In this document: in pieces, positions 32,409-45,700 of the stretch | Numbering within the stretch: the stretch's first letter is position 1 | Layout: each line of letters begins with the position of its first letter | NCBI GenBank assembly: GCA_963855995.1 | Contig: OY979720.1 | Span: forward strand, 4,218,501 to 4,282,500 | DNA length: 64,000 bases | Direction: 5' to 3' | DNA from: Muricea muricata | Taxonomy: Eukaryota; Cnidaria; Anthozoa; Malacalcyonacea; Plexauridae | Made by a program: the position numbers and the translations under genes | Notes under the pieces: model-generated | Databases searched by the model: none | Seen by the model: only the letters and a program-made list of their open reading frames with translations | What the model was told of the DNA's origin: nothing

Positions 32409-34200
32409 AAGTCATTACTGTGCAGGATCAAGCAATCCTACACTCAAAATTCTATGGCGTTGACTTGTGTTTCATTATAATTATTTTATAAAACAATTTC
32501 TCAATAGTTTGCTGGGCAGGATAACTGGGAAGGTTTTTTAAGTTTTCCAAAAATATCTCAAAATCCCACGCACATTGTACATGTATTTCTCGCTACGGGA
32601 ATATTATTATGCCGGGACTTTGTCCACGGGTTTCAGTCATTTTGAAGTTTTATCCGTCGACCAATCTCTATGACATGCTATGCCTATAATATAATTACCT
32701 AGTCCTCTCTAATGCTTATCAACGTAGTTTTCTTTGCTTAGTTTTCTCTGCTCTAAACATCGTAATTTTTTTTCAAAGGATGCCAAGTAAAAAGTGAATA
32801 CTGTCACATCAACCAACAAATCAACGACAGAAAAGATAGGAAATAATTAATATCGACCTAAGAAGATGTTAAAATGCAAATACTATCACAATGTACGGTT
32901 TGTCAAAGTCATTTACGATCAAATTTTTGTTTCGTTTCCAATATTCTGAAATATTTTGTAACATGAATTATTTCTTTATTTTGCGATGGTTGACTGGATG
33001 TGAGTGAGCTTGTTATCTACTGGATCGGCGTAATGCTCTATGAAGAGAGAAAGCCAACCACATTCAACCACAAACAGCATGATGAACGGGACCAGTCGAA
33101 AACACGGCGATCCGAAGATAGAGTGAAAGTAAGTTTGTTAAATTTATTATATCGCTTGCATTTTTTGTCAGTTCATCTTTCGTTTCAATAAAAACTAATA
33201 CCTCGAACTTACGTTGCCAGTGCAGCCAGAAACACACAAAATCATAGATCTTTCACTATCTGAAACGATATAAACAAAATTGGACATTTCGAGCGAAAGG
33301 CCCATCGTAGGGAAGTTAGCATTTGCCTTGGTGGTAAAGACAGAAATTTAATGGGCTGTTCGCCATCTTAGATTTATTTTTGATCTCATTAACGTTGATT
33401 TTGGTGTTGTGACAAGCTGGGTTAGCCACGTAAAGCGATTTCCATCAACTTAAAATAAAAGGTAATGAATATAGTGTTGAAAATAGACAAGATCTAATTT
33501 CACACCACCCTGCTCGTGACGTAACATGCATATCCAATGTAACCTAAGATAGCGGATGGCTAATTTAGGTAATTATTCCGATATATTCAAATTGAAAAAT
33601 GGAAAACCCTCTAACTTGAAAATATTTATTTTATTACGAGCTTGAATTTGTTTCATCCTGGCTACGCGTCATCCATATTTTCTACTATTCCAATATAACT
33701 TGGTAAAAATATTATAGAATCTCTATGCGCGAATATAGGGTTAGCTAACGGTGAATAGCAGTTGATAATGGTGCACATATTATTATACAGGTGTCTATTA
33801 TTCGCACATCTCCAACTCATTAATAATTCATGAGCAAATTAGCGAATGAACTCGCCCTAATTCGTCACATGATTGACGTTGGATACCGCAAGGAAACACG
33901 CTAAAAATCATATACCATCACTGTTGTTAGTTCAAAAACGGTTTTCATCTAATAACTGAAATTTTAATTACAAATTCGTCCTAATTACTCCCTTTTCGCT
34001 CATGTTCAAATGATCAAGGTCCGTAATAAATTCTACACACCCTACACATTTCTGTCTTACAATGGACTATAGAAATTAACTTACAAAAGCAGGAAGTAGA
34101 ATACTTATCTCCATTGTTCACAAAGACAAAACAAATTACTTTCATAGGTCCCCCGTTAGCGCTTAATAAATTGAACAGCCGATGAAATGTTTTCGTTTGA
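32409..34200. other. AT-rich DNA, no gene recognised
   Basis: A 43-codon segment ending at a perfect donor (GTGAAA|GTAAGT, near 33128; product ...RKPTTFNHKQHDERDQ...) could be an exon, but no acceptor, start or partner exon was found. Confidence 0.35.
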
Positions 34201-34356
34201 GATGTTATGTAAACAACTCGTTTCTCGTGTTCCATCAGGGGAACCAAACACTCGAAAACAATAAAACACTCGCGCTTCGCGCTCGTGTTTGATACCGTTT
34301 TCTCGTGTTTGGATCCCCTGATGAAACACTAAAACTCGTTGTTTACATATAACATC
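34201..34356. mobile_element. Palindromic MITE with about 54-bp arms
   Basis: Left arm GATGTTATGTAAACAACTCG...ATCAGGGGAACCAAACACTCG and right arm ...GTTTGGATCCCCTGATGAAACAC...GTTTACATATAACATC are inverse copies around ACACTCGCGCTTCGCGCTCG. No coding capacity. Confidence 0.8.
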
Positions 34357-37300
34357 TAGAACTTGGAATTGAGCAATCTACAGCGCGACTTTTTCCTTTT
34401 GAAAAATGTAAAAAAGTCGATGAGTTACAAATGTTGCAGCTCATGATATTTCATAATAACGCGGTTAAGTAATCAAATAAATTCATAAACAGGCCTTAAC
34501 CCTAATTTATCTAATTTATGGTTCTCGATGAAAATATCTCGAGGATCAAACAAGGAGGATTTCCACATTATTCTTAAAGTTCTTTCAAACAAAACAGACT
34601 CAAATTTATTGCCATATCGCTTAAACAATTATTGTGTGCACAAGAAATGCGCTGTATATCATAGCTTAGTTTCCCAAACAGATGCATCCTAAAATTATCG
34701 AGATTTTCATTGGCGTATAATAGAAATATTTCTGTTTTTAAGAAGCACGCAACAGGTGGAAAACTAAAGAATGCAACATCAAACGAACAACCAATGTCTA
34801 CATGCAAGGTTTACAAATGTAAGTTGATATCAAATTTTTTCTAGAAATTTAAATTCGTAAACCATAGTAAAAAATCTATCCCTTTAACTATACACGACAG
34901 AGGCATATCTTGGGGGGGGGGGATTGGAAAGTTTGAGTAAACTGACATTCAAGGACCAGTCCCTTTCTAATTTTTTTGTGGGCGCAGCTGCTACCATTTT
35001 GCCAGGAATGTATCGAGATTTAATGTTTTTACGGTTCGGAACTTGTAACTTGGTATTACAACTGTTTACCACATTTATGATTGCTGAACCTCCATTTTTG
35101 AAGCACAAAAAATGAAATGTATTTAAAACAAATCCGCAAAAAAAACTTCCTCAAGTACTAAGGCTATTGGATAGGTCTCTGTGCGTGTGTGGTATAATAA
35201 CAACACACGGCTCTCGACCAATGAAAATTCAGAATGAACTCTCATTATTGTATAATTTATTTTATTATTTATTGAAAATATTTTGGGAGTTTTGTTGGTT
35301 AAAAGCTAAAGGTGAAATCGTCATATCCGCTTGGTAATTGCCAAAAATTGGGGTTGAAACTAAATATACGACATTACGAGTCATTTCATCGCATACTGAA
35401 AACAAATATATGACATTAAGACTCATTTCGTCGTATATTGAAACAAGATATGACGTCACGCTATAATTTATGCGGCTTTTGACTGACCTTGTAACCTGAC
35501 AATTGTTTTATGAAATTTCTTATTAAAGTTTCTGAACAATTTCATGCTGTTCCATTATTAGCAGCTGAGTCTTCTTACTTACAAAGCAAGCGTTTAAGCA
35601 GAGTTTAAGGCTTGCTTTGTGTTATCTGATAACACAAACCTCTGCCCTAATAATTTCTCATATCCTGCTTGACCTCATTCAATAATTGTTTAATATACTA
35701 TAGTTTATAAATCATTCGTAATCATTATCTAATGATTCAATTCTTTCATTGCAAAAGGTGATGTGAAAAAACGCAAGAAGAAAGAGCAGAATGAACGATC
35801 CTGGACGACAAGACCCACGAAATAATAACACTCCACAAGAATGAGAAGACACGACATTGTAATAAAAAGTAATGGTAATTTACAAGTTAGTAGAAACCAA
35901 GATACTTATTATTGAGATCAAAGAGGTAAAAATTCATTGTTCCTCATTAAGGAAAAAAGTCAAAAAATTGAAGTAACACTAATATCAAATAAGTTACAAA
36001 ACAAAATAACATAGAATATTCTAGGAGTTTGTTTGTTTTGTTTCAGAAGAGTCCATAAAATCCGGTAAAAAATGGTTAATAGACAAATTTGGCCAACAAT
36101 GTTTTTGCAGCTGCTACCTAATTCCCAACTTTAGATTATTCACATGGTTGGATACCATTGTTCTCTTTTGCGGAAGAGTACACATTAGGACAAAAGTAAC
36201 CAGGCATACGAGTGATGAATACGAGTTATTCACTCATGTCCATACTTCTAAATGCAATGCGTAGTTACTTTTGTTCTCCGTTACGCTACTGCAAGCTAAT
36301 ATAATAGTAACTAGGCATGTGAGTGATCTTAAAATGTGAATTGAATATAAACAAACGTTAGCCAAATTTGTCTATGTTGACAATATTTTTTAAAGAATCC
36401 TAACGCCTGGAAATTTGGCCCTTAACATTTGTATTTTCATATTTCTAAAAACAAAACAAAATAATATGCAGGAATGAACGTTTTGCAAAAATATGTTTCG
36501 TAATAATACTACTTCGTTAGAGCATTTTGTCGTTTCTTGGTTAATTTCTATTCTATAATTACAATTCATATCATGTGTTTAAAACGACGAGGAAATATGA
36601 TTTGATATTCTAATTCCCAGGGGAATATACTATTTCATTGTTTCGTAGTTAATTTAATTCATACATGCACGAAAATCAATGACAATCATTGTATTTTTTG
36701 CGCATTTTCAATTCCCATGGGAATACAGCTTGCTTTGTCTTGATGGTAATGAGTCGGTTCATGGTGAGACTTTACTTTACAATGAGAATCCTCTTTGATT
36801 GTTAATATGATAAGTATCTTGGTGCTTTAAGATTTGTTTTGGTGAGCAGGAACAATAGAGCAATTAAGTCATTGTTTGTGTGCACTAAAGCAAATTACGG
36901 AAGTAGCTTGAGAGCAGCTGCGACGTACCATGCAAATAAAGGCGTTTCGGTTAAATAAGTATGAGAATTGCGGTAAAGTTTTGAAGTATTCCTATCGTTT
37001 TGAACTGTACTAGCTTTTGCGACTTTAAATTGCATTGCAACTGTGTGTAGGGTTTAAATTTTATAGATGAGTTTTAAATGAAAGAAATTGAATTGCGTTT
37101 TACGTTTTAAAATAATGAATATTCTGCATGCATTCTCATGCTTATTTGATCCAGCCTTACACTTTGGTAAGTATCAGGTTTATTTTTTCTTCGGACTAGT
37201 TAACACAACGAAAAGCCCATGCCCTTTCAGCTAAGGTTTTACGTTTTGAACCTCAATCTAAAACTTAGTCTAAGTGGGTTTAAGTAGCTAGAGATAACGT

Positions 37301-38075
37301 AATTTATCTTTTTATTTTGCTTTTTTGTTTATAACGTAATTTATTAGCTAAATGTATGGACTGTGAGGGTGTGCGCCGTGTGTAAGTTGCATGGGGTTAG
37401 GCTTATTAAAGGAATTAAAATTTTTGAAAGTCTGCTTCAACCAAATCTACCGCCATTTTTTTGAACGACAACACAGCTAAATTCTCAGCATTGATTATTA
37501 CTATTATACTAAAAATTTGTTTATTACCATCAGTGCATGCTGGAATAAGAAATTTGGAACAAAATTGCGGGTTAAGTTTTTCATGTTTTGCAATTTTTAA
37601 AATTCGTGTAAAAAGACAAGCATATAGGAAGCTCACCTGTTTGTATGTGGGACCTTTGATTTTTCTGTTTGCGTTCAACCTAAAATATCCGAATAAATTA
37701 CACTCGCTATGCATACTTTACCAAAATTTTAATTCTTTTAATTTTCTGATTTGGGTGGCAGTCGGGGTGGTGGTGGTGCATGCGGGTTTATTAGCTGTGA
37801 GTGACTGTGCGATGGTGAGGAAAGTGAGGGTAACGAATGGAATGCAGGAGCTTAGGACTGAGGAAGACAGCTTAGAAATGAGGCAGGTAGGCAGTTGGTA
37901 GGATCAGCGGGGGGCACTTGTCATTTTGGCCTTGGGAATCAAATTTGCATGCTAAGGTACCTAAGTCACTAACGTTTATTGTTTTGATTTGTTAGGTATG
38001 CGCGGCTGCTCTCTAGAGAAGATCAACTTAGCAATTTGCATTAGCATTTGCAAGGTTGGTCTTCTCTTCGCCTCG
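34357..38075. other. Long AT-rich region, no gene recognised
   Basis: A 57-bp segment (CATTWMGASTCATTTCRTCG) is duplicated at 35353-35452. A segment at about 35760-35829 (GDVKKRKKKEQNERSW..., ending in a stop) could be a terminal exon but has no partner. A 146-residue plus frame at 37461-37901 has no family resemblance and uneven composition. Confidence 0.4.
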
Positions 38076-38193
38076 CTACCCCGGCCAGCTCTCTGAGTGC
38101 TACTTCCACCGTAAATAAGTAGAGGTACTTGTACTATATGTACAAGTACTTCTACTTAGGTGGAAGTAGCACTTGGGGAGCTGGCTGGGGTAG
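38076..38193. repeat. Near-perfect 118-bp hairpin
   Basis: CTACCCCGGCCAGCTC...TGCTACTTCCACC...AAGTAGAGGTACTTGTAC is mirrored by GTACAAGTACTTCTACTT...GGTGGAAGTAGCA...GAGCTGGCTGGGGTAG with a loop of only a few bases. A long RNA or DNA hairpin; possibly a palindromic MITE. Confidence 0.85.
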
Positions 38194-41100
38194 GGGGATT
38201 TTTTTTATTCAAATTCTCAATTCCCATGGGAATTGAATTTTTAATTAAAAGGGGTCACATGTAAATTTTGTAAACAATTTATTGAAAATAATTTGTAAAG
38301 ATTACAATTTGAATAACAATAAAAGAGATTCATTAACACAACACACTGGAAGTTATTTAAATAACAATAGAAGAAAACAGATGCATTTCACTCACACAAG
38401 TGAATAAAACACAACTGAGAAGACAATGTTAAAAAATTGGCCTTTTCAAGATAACGTTTATACTTCAAAAATAATTATGAAACAACTCTGCATTATAAAT
38501 TCAATAACTTTGAGGTAGAAAGCCAAAGCAGACTACGGTGCATGTCGTTTCAAAATTACACTGAGAGTATATGGCTCAATGATGGGATGAAGACAATCGG
38601 ACATGTTTTGCTTTCTTTCTAAACTAACAAACAGAAGGGCTGTACAAGCTATTACTTATAATTCTAAAAGCTTTGACTTCATTCTTGTCTTAAAACTTAG
38701 ACTAAAAACGAACTTAATAGAACATACTGAAATTTTTATGTGCTAAATATATCTTTTTTGAAAATTAAATCGCACCCATCGTTTTGAGCAATATATCTAT
38801 CAACAATCGTTTTCAACCTGACAATTTGAATTTATACAGTAACTTTTTTTCTTTAAAAACACCCAGTGTATGAAGTGTGAACGAAAAAAACCCCAGAAAT
38901 CATGCTTCGATTGCAATGCCCATATTCTCGTTAGCTTAGTGAATAGCTTGGTCTAGATTTGACAATGTACAGATTTTAACAAATCATCCCGATTTTGCTT
39001 TAAATTCCATAGAAATTGAAACGAAAACTTTTATACGACCGAAAAAATTATTTTAATAAAGAAAATTTTTCTCCAACACCGACCCTAATTTTTCACGATA
39101 TGTAACCATAAAGACAGGTATTGCCTAAACTGTCAAACTTCCAAATCTTCATGCTCTTGTCAAAAATATCTTTGCATTAATGAAAAGCAAACTTTTTACT
39201 TAAATAAATACACCACGTTTTTCGATGTACTTTGAAAGAAAGATTTAGATAAAGCTTATCAAATAGAAATTAAAGTCATTGTTTGAGGAAAAAAGTGGTG
39301 TTCTCAAAACTTCACCATACGCAATCATTTTTATATCATCTAGTACAAATTATCAAAATATCACATTGGCTAATTTTTAGCAATTTGTAGTACCAAATCA
39401 AAACATGCCAAACATAAACATTAAAATAGTGATTGTTGGTAGAAATTATTTGTATTCAATTGTTGTCAGGTTAAAAACAAATTTTTTTGAGGTATAAACC
39501 TACCTTTACTTGCTGAAAAGACCATGTTCAAAAGCCATGCAAACTGTTTTCTTCAATTATTATTATTACTACCACTATGCTACAAAATGGAACAGTTTGA
39601 AACTCAAGATGAACTAAAGTCACAGAATGAACCAGTAAAATTTATAAACTAATTTCACTTGCCAAATTTGAATTAAACAAAAACACAAAACCCAAATGAT
39701 GCATATTCTGTATTAATTTTTTAAACCAAATACAAATGCATTTCTGAATTTGACATTTATTTATTTGAAAATATTTCTTTATAAACTTAGCCAATTTTCT
39801 ATGATGAATGTTTAAAATGTATATAACGTTATCAATAATAAAAAGAAAGGATACAAAATTTGGAATTACATCATGTTCTCAAATCTCATTTGACACAACA
39901 AATTGTCATACATTTTGGGATCATATTAAGACAAAAATGTGTAATTTCATCTTCAGTGTACATGAACCAGCACATGATGTATATTTCTTTTATAAACATC
40001 ACTGTGGACCTATTCTTTTTTAATTCAACAATTAAAAGCCTTTATTTTTTCAAATATTTTTTTATTATGTCACTTCTCAAGAATTTAAGAATGTTTGCTT
40101 AGTTCATTTGTATTCAAACATGTTCCACTAAATAGCGACTACAACAACCAGCTAGCATTTTTAATGATTGTTTAAGGTTGGAAGAGTTCAAGTTTAAAAT
40201 CACAAAGCTTCCTTCCAAAACTCTTTTGTTTGTTTGGTTTTACCAAGGACATATTCCAGCTAACTGACTGAGTTTCTAGTTGCGATTTTAGAATATACTT
40301 TCCAACTTTTAAACATTCCACTTCCACAACAAGACAACTGAGATGAAGAAATTCAAGACTGGTGTTTTCCCAATAAACTAAATTTTAACTGATAAAGATG
40401 CCTAAATGATAATTTTAAATACAAAAACGCAACAATATGCATACTGAATTTGATTACAAAATGTAGAGCTGATATAACCACAAAATTTATCGGCAATTAA
40501 TTTGTTTTAATTAAATAAAAATACCTGCTCAGCTTTAACAATCTATTCATATAATGAAAAAATTAGGAAATAATTTTAACTTGTGGAAAACACCATGTAG
40601 ATTTATCATTTCAATTTTCTTGATGTTTAATCAACATTACAAAGAGAAATAATGATAAACTTTTCCACTATATTTTCAATTTCAATGCAAAATCTTTTGA
40701 AATGCTGTGCAACATGGATCCACAAACATTTAAATGTAGGTTGACAGCAATCACAAAATGAAGCATGATTAATAAAAAACAAAATAACAGTTTATCATTA
40801 TTTGGCTTGGTCTGAAAACTTGTTGAATGCTTTGAAAATTTTATGCCACCTATGACTGGTGATCACAAAACTACAATATTTCAAGTATGTTGAAATTGAC
40901 TTTGACACAAATGATATTGACATGAAATTTACTTTATTACGACAATGTTTTGATGCTTCTTGCATCATTTTCAAGTTGGGTCCCAAGTTTTTTCACAAAA
41001 GATTTTAACATTGAAATTTACTGTAAATTTTTTTCATAGTGGTGGTACTGGACCATGCTTGTGTTATGGCAAGAATGTTCAATCACTAATCACAAGCAAA

Positions 41101-41600
41101 CATAACATTCAAAGCATTTCACACCGAAAACAAACAAAAATATCAAGACCTTTTTGCACTTTTCATCATCAAGAGTTGAATTTGTTGTCATCAGAAAACT
41201 TTCTCTGAGAACATGAGGACAGTTTCTGGAAAATTTCTAGGAGAAATAAAAATCATGTTCAGGAATGTTAATAGCAATTATGTCAACAAAAAAGAACTGC
41301 TATTTAAAAATAATTTGATTATAATACTTTTATAGAAACTAATAACTGTTTAAAAACAATGTGATTCTAATAGTTCTACAGGAGAATCACATGCCTTAAA
41401 ACAATTCCATATTTGGTATGATTAGATACACTTATACATCTCTCACGGAACTTACAAAATACATCGGGGGAAAAATTAGATAACTTATTGAGGATTTGAC
41501 CATACAATATCCTTTAAAATTTGAATTCAGTTAGGTCAGAGGCTAATGTAGCACTTCTATGAGGACTGGAAAGTTTGTAGTGTGTGATTTTCTGCACACA
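38194..41600. other. 3.4 kb AT-rich region without coding signal
   Basis: No open frame longer than about 80 codons and no recognised motif. Several AATAAA on both strands. It lies downstream of the SWIM gene (minus) and could partly be a long 3' UTR, but nothing in the sequence proves that. Confidence 0.45.
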
Positions 41601-41770
41601 TTTAAGGCCGGCTCACCCAGTGCGACGTGTCGCATACGATTCTGATTTTGGCGTATGATATTGAGTAAATGTATGCAAAGATGTCAGAAAAAATGGCACT
41701 AGCAGTAGTTTTCATATGCTAGAATGACAATTGCATGTAGCATGTCATATCGTGTGAGCGAGCCTTTAAA
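41601..41770. mobile_element. MITE with about 40-bp imperfect TIRs
   Basis: Left TTTAAGGCCGGCTCACCCAG and the inverse of the right end TTTAAAGGCTCGCTCACACG continue through CGACGTGTCGCATACGA / CGATATGACATGCTACATG. 170 bp, non-coding. Confidence 0.7.
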
Positions 41771-42364
41771 ATCTATGCACGTATGTTAGGATTTTGGCAG
41801 AACCTAGGCAGCCAATTTTTTGTCCACTAAGTGCTGGGTGCACAAAAACGTTCAAAAATGCACAGGTTATAAAAAGTGCAATATTTTTGTAAACAAAACG
41901 TCCTTTTGCACACATTTTTCAAACTGGGCACTCTGGGGATGGACCCTCACAAGGTGCACCTCCGGTCCCACCAAATAATATATTCTACCCCAAAGCAGCT
42001 GAACAACAAAAGTAGTCCTTCTGTTGTGGAAGCTGAAACTACTAAACTAAGTTATAACTACCTAGAAGCTTTTACTTCGGAAAAAATCAAACATAGCGAG
42101 CTACACTACAAGTTTATAGTCTACACAACTAGAAAAATTCAAAACTTTCGTGCCCTAAAATGCCTTAATACTTGGGCTTGATCTTTGCAATTTTCACCCA
42201 ACTTAGCAATCTAAGCCTTCTACTACAAACACTGATGAAAAATATAGCACATTACCTCCAAATAAAAGCAGGATTGATAAAAAATCTTAATTGCTTTCCG
42301 CCCTAATTCTGCTCCTTCCCGGCGCCATGACACAAAAAATTTGAAATTCAGAATTACGATATCG

Positions 42365-42450
42365 CACGATGCAAGACGACATATTACGAGTGATACCGAG
42401 GATTTAGACAACTAAGGGTTTCATCCACTGAGCTATATACCACAATCTAC
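42365..42450 (-). repeat. tRNA-like SINE head
   Basis: Minus strand GTGGTATATAGCTCAGTGGA has a clear tRNA A-box (TAGCTCAGTGG). Downstream CCTCGGTATCACTCG is only a weak B-box. No cloverleaf closes, so this is a SINE-type relic directly left of a hAT MITE. Confidence 0.4.
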
Positions 42451-42466
42451 CACAGGGTGCACATTG

Positions 42467-42617
42467 CAGGGTTGGTAGATTGCCTGCATAAATAAGCCAA
42501 ATTTTTAACAATACTCATTGTTTTCCTTTGTATTTGCCTTTTGTTCTCTTTGTTATTTTGACGGTACTAATGGGTACTAAACTTTGGCTTATTTATTCAT
42601 AAAATCTACCAACCCTG
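42467..42617. mobile_element. hAT-type MITE (CAGGGTTGGTAGATT ends)
   Basis: Inverted ends CAGGGTTGGTAGATT and AATCTACCAACCCTG with ATAAATAAGCCAAA mirrored inward. Flanks GCACATTG (42459-42466) and GCAGATTG (42618-42625) form an 8-bp duplication with one mismatch. 151 bp. Confidence 0.85.
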
Positions 42618-42799
42618 GCAGATTGGGCATCTGCTGGTCAGATATTTAATTTGTGATGTAACTACGATGTACCTAAATGTCATCAAATGTACACAGTGAA
42701 CACCGAGCCTGTTTCTGACGACAAAGAACAAACACAGGTTGGATGAACGCATTTTAAAACTCCACTGCGCGGCTACACCTACACAGGCAGAATAATAAT

Positions 42800-45700
42800 C
42801 TATATTATTTCATCTAAAAAAGCATCAAAACTATCACTAGCTTTGTGTACTCTTCTTTCAGGTAGCTCTGGTTCCTCGCTACTCGAGTGTGTCGAGGTAG
42901 CAGACACCGTGCGTACTGTTTCTGGAACTAAACTTATAGTTTCTGGAACTAATAAAGAGTCTGGAATAATTACTGAAGGAACACTGCTACTACTTGTTTG
43001 GTTGGAACAAGGCATCTTGTCCTCCGGTGTATCTTTAGCAAAGCTGGGTATTCTTTCAGGACAGATTTTTTTAGGAGATTTTTCCGATTCGTTGATCGCA
43101 GAAAAGAGAACTTCCTTTAACTCCTGCCCCGTTTTGCTTTCCTTAACAGTGGATCTATGAATTCAATAAAAACATGTCAAGAATCGATAATTTTTTGTTC
43201 ACATTTAGAACCAAAACTAAGCCAAGGCTGTTCACAGAAAAGCTAAGTGCAGAAGTGCCTTACTTAATAGTTCCAGGGGGGTGAATGCTTATATTTAGGG
43301 TACTTGCTGAGTGACAAATTATGGGAACAAGGGAGAACTCAAACCTATCTTGCTGGCTTGCCAATAAATTTTCATCGTTGTTTTCAGACTCTCTTACGGA
43401 CGACTGTTTTGGTTTTTCTCCCTGTTCACTCTGGACGAAAACAAATTTCACCACTTCACTCTCAAACGCATAAATAACTCTGCAGCAATTCATTTTCAAT
43501 GAGCCAAATTACTAACCAAAATTTAGTAAGAAGGCTTATTATAAACGGAGGTTCGTGGTTTATAATAACATAAAAACTACCTTTCTAAGAATATCCTTAG
43601 CAGTCTCCAGAAATTCCTCTTGACTCATACAATATAACGTTTGAACACTGCGTTTATTGCTGCTTGATGAAGCACTATTCTCGCCGGTTCTAGATTTCGT
43701 AGAATGACTGGCTTTTTTGGGTTCAGCACGACTCTACACAAAGCACAGAAAAACTAGCAAGAAGTATTTTAGGTGTTTGTTTTGATGCGGAGACTTCATT
43801 AACAATCACAGCGCATCTTAACAGTGCCATACCACCTACCGTCCGTGGTTCCTTTTCATTTTTATAGTTAAGGAGTAAGCCAATCACATGTTTACATCTT
43901 CCTATCTTACCAGCAACATCCGGACATGAACATTTACCATGAAGTAACCCTAAAATTTAGAAAAAGGAACATGTTTTAAGTTTAAAAATAAAACAACAAA
44001 GCAGAAAATTTAAGTGACTTTACTCTTGAAATATATTTGAAGAAAGGGTGAACAGCTTAGAAACAATTCATAAATTTCTTTCTCAAAAAACAAAAGATGG
44101 TCGTGTACTCTATTTAGGTAAGTCTGTCAAATATTCCCCTTCCCTAAACAATAACGCCTGCCACAGACGTGCCTTCAGTTCCAACATTTATATCTTTCCT
44201 AAAAGACAAACTTACCTGAGGAATCACTCAACATTACTTGAACGTCGTACGGCTGTTTACCTGAACCATTGCCTGCAAAAATTAAAACGATTACAGCCAA
44301 TCGACTACGCAGTAGAGAGATGTTGGTGTTATACACATGCCCATATAAGGCCTCTGTATTAGCCAGTGTCAATTGTAAATATGTTGTATTAGAAAGGTGT
44401 CCATATTAGGTTAATGTGCGTGTCGAGTCGTGTCTAAAGGAGTTTTCCAATCACAGAGATTACGCGATGATTACGAGCTCGTATTATAGAGATGTCGGTA
44501 TTACAGCGCCTGCATTAGAAATGTGTTTTATATTAGAGAGGAGTACTGCAAAAGGGAGGCAGCTGTATTAAAGGGAAGACAGCATTATAGAGGTATCCAT
44601 GTACAGGAATACCATTTGAATATTTCGAGCATTTGTATATTAGAAGTATATGTACAAGATGAGTGTCTGTGTTAGAGGCAATTGTATTTGACAGATGAGT
44701 CTGATGACGTATTAGAAAGGTGCTTATGTCAGAGAGGTTTACATATTAGAGAGGTGTCCATATTAGAGAGCATTTGTATTAAAGAGGTACGTGTATTTGG
44801 GAATTTTTTTAAATTACCGTATTAGAGAGGTGTGTGTTAGAGAGATGTTGTTATTAGAGAAATATCTGTAATAGAGAGCACTTGTAGTAGAGAGGTATTA
44901 CAAAGATTCGCTCACATTTGCCGGTTATTTTTAAGCGTCGTTCGAGTACTTCAATATTCATGTCAAACACGTTATCCTTGCACTGAAATCCTCCAAGAAA
45001 ACGTCCAGGTGTCTCTGCTACTTCGCGAAGATTGATATCCCCGACCAAAGCTCGAGCGTCCAAAGATTTTTCAGAAGAAGGCAAAGTTGTTTTCGACTGT
45101 TGGGTTACGGTTGAAGGAACGCTTTCAGTTCTCGACGTTTTTTGCTTCTTTTTACCAGGTGGTTTTGCAGGTCGTGCAACCAACTTGTATTGGGTCTGAT
45201 ATCTACAAGAAATTCATATCTATCACAGTGAGCTCATTATATATCTGGAGCAAAGCTCGAGTGCAAAAAGTGGAGTGTTGAGGAATGAGATTGACGTCTT
45301 ATAGCTCTTCAAGCATCAATCTATGGCTTAACTTTTCTAAAGGCCGAATGACTAAAGTTCTCACTCCAGACTTGGAGGTCACTGATCTACCACAAGTCAC
45401 GACTTCATTAACATAATTTACTCAAGTAAGACCAGTACAATTTAACCAGTACTAGTGGATAAGTTGCCTGTCATTCTGAAGAGCCTACTAATACCACCTA
45501 CTAAAAGCTCTTGTCAGCACCTCCTCCTACTCACCTTTCCAAGGCCAATTTGTCTTTAAAACAAACACCCGTCACTTTCCCATAACAATATTTCCACGCA
45601 AGTGGAGAGGAGCTCTGCTGAGCTCGAGAGAAGAACGGAATTTGAGCTTCACTGACAGGCTCCCCTTGTTTTTCCTTGGAGGCCGCAAAACAGTTTACGT

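Noticed and set aside
37461..37901. 146-residue plus-strand open frame with a possible signal-like N-terminus
   Set aside because: No family resemblance, no conserved motif, uneven composition and no splice or promoter context; kept only as unexplained.
42365..42450. A functional tRNA gene
   Set aside because: Only an A-box-like segment is recognisable; no closed cloverleaf or proper B box.
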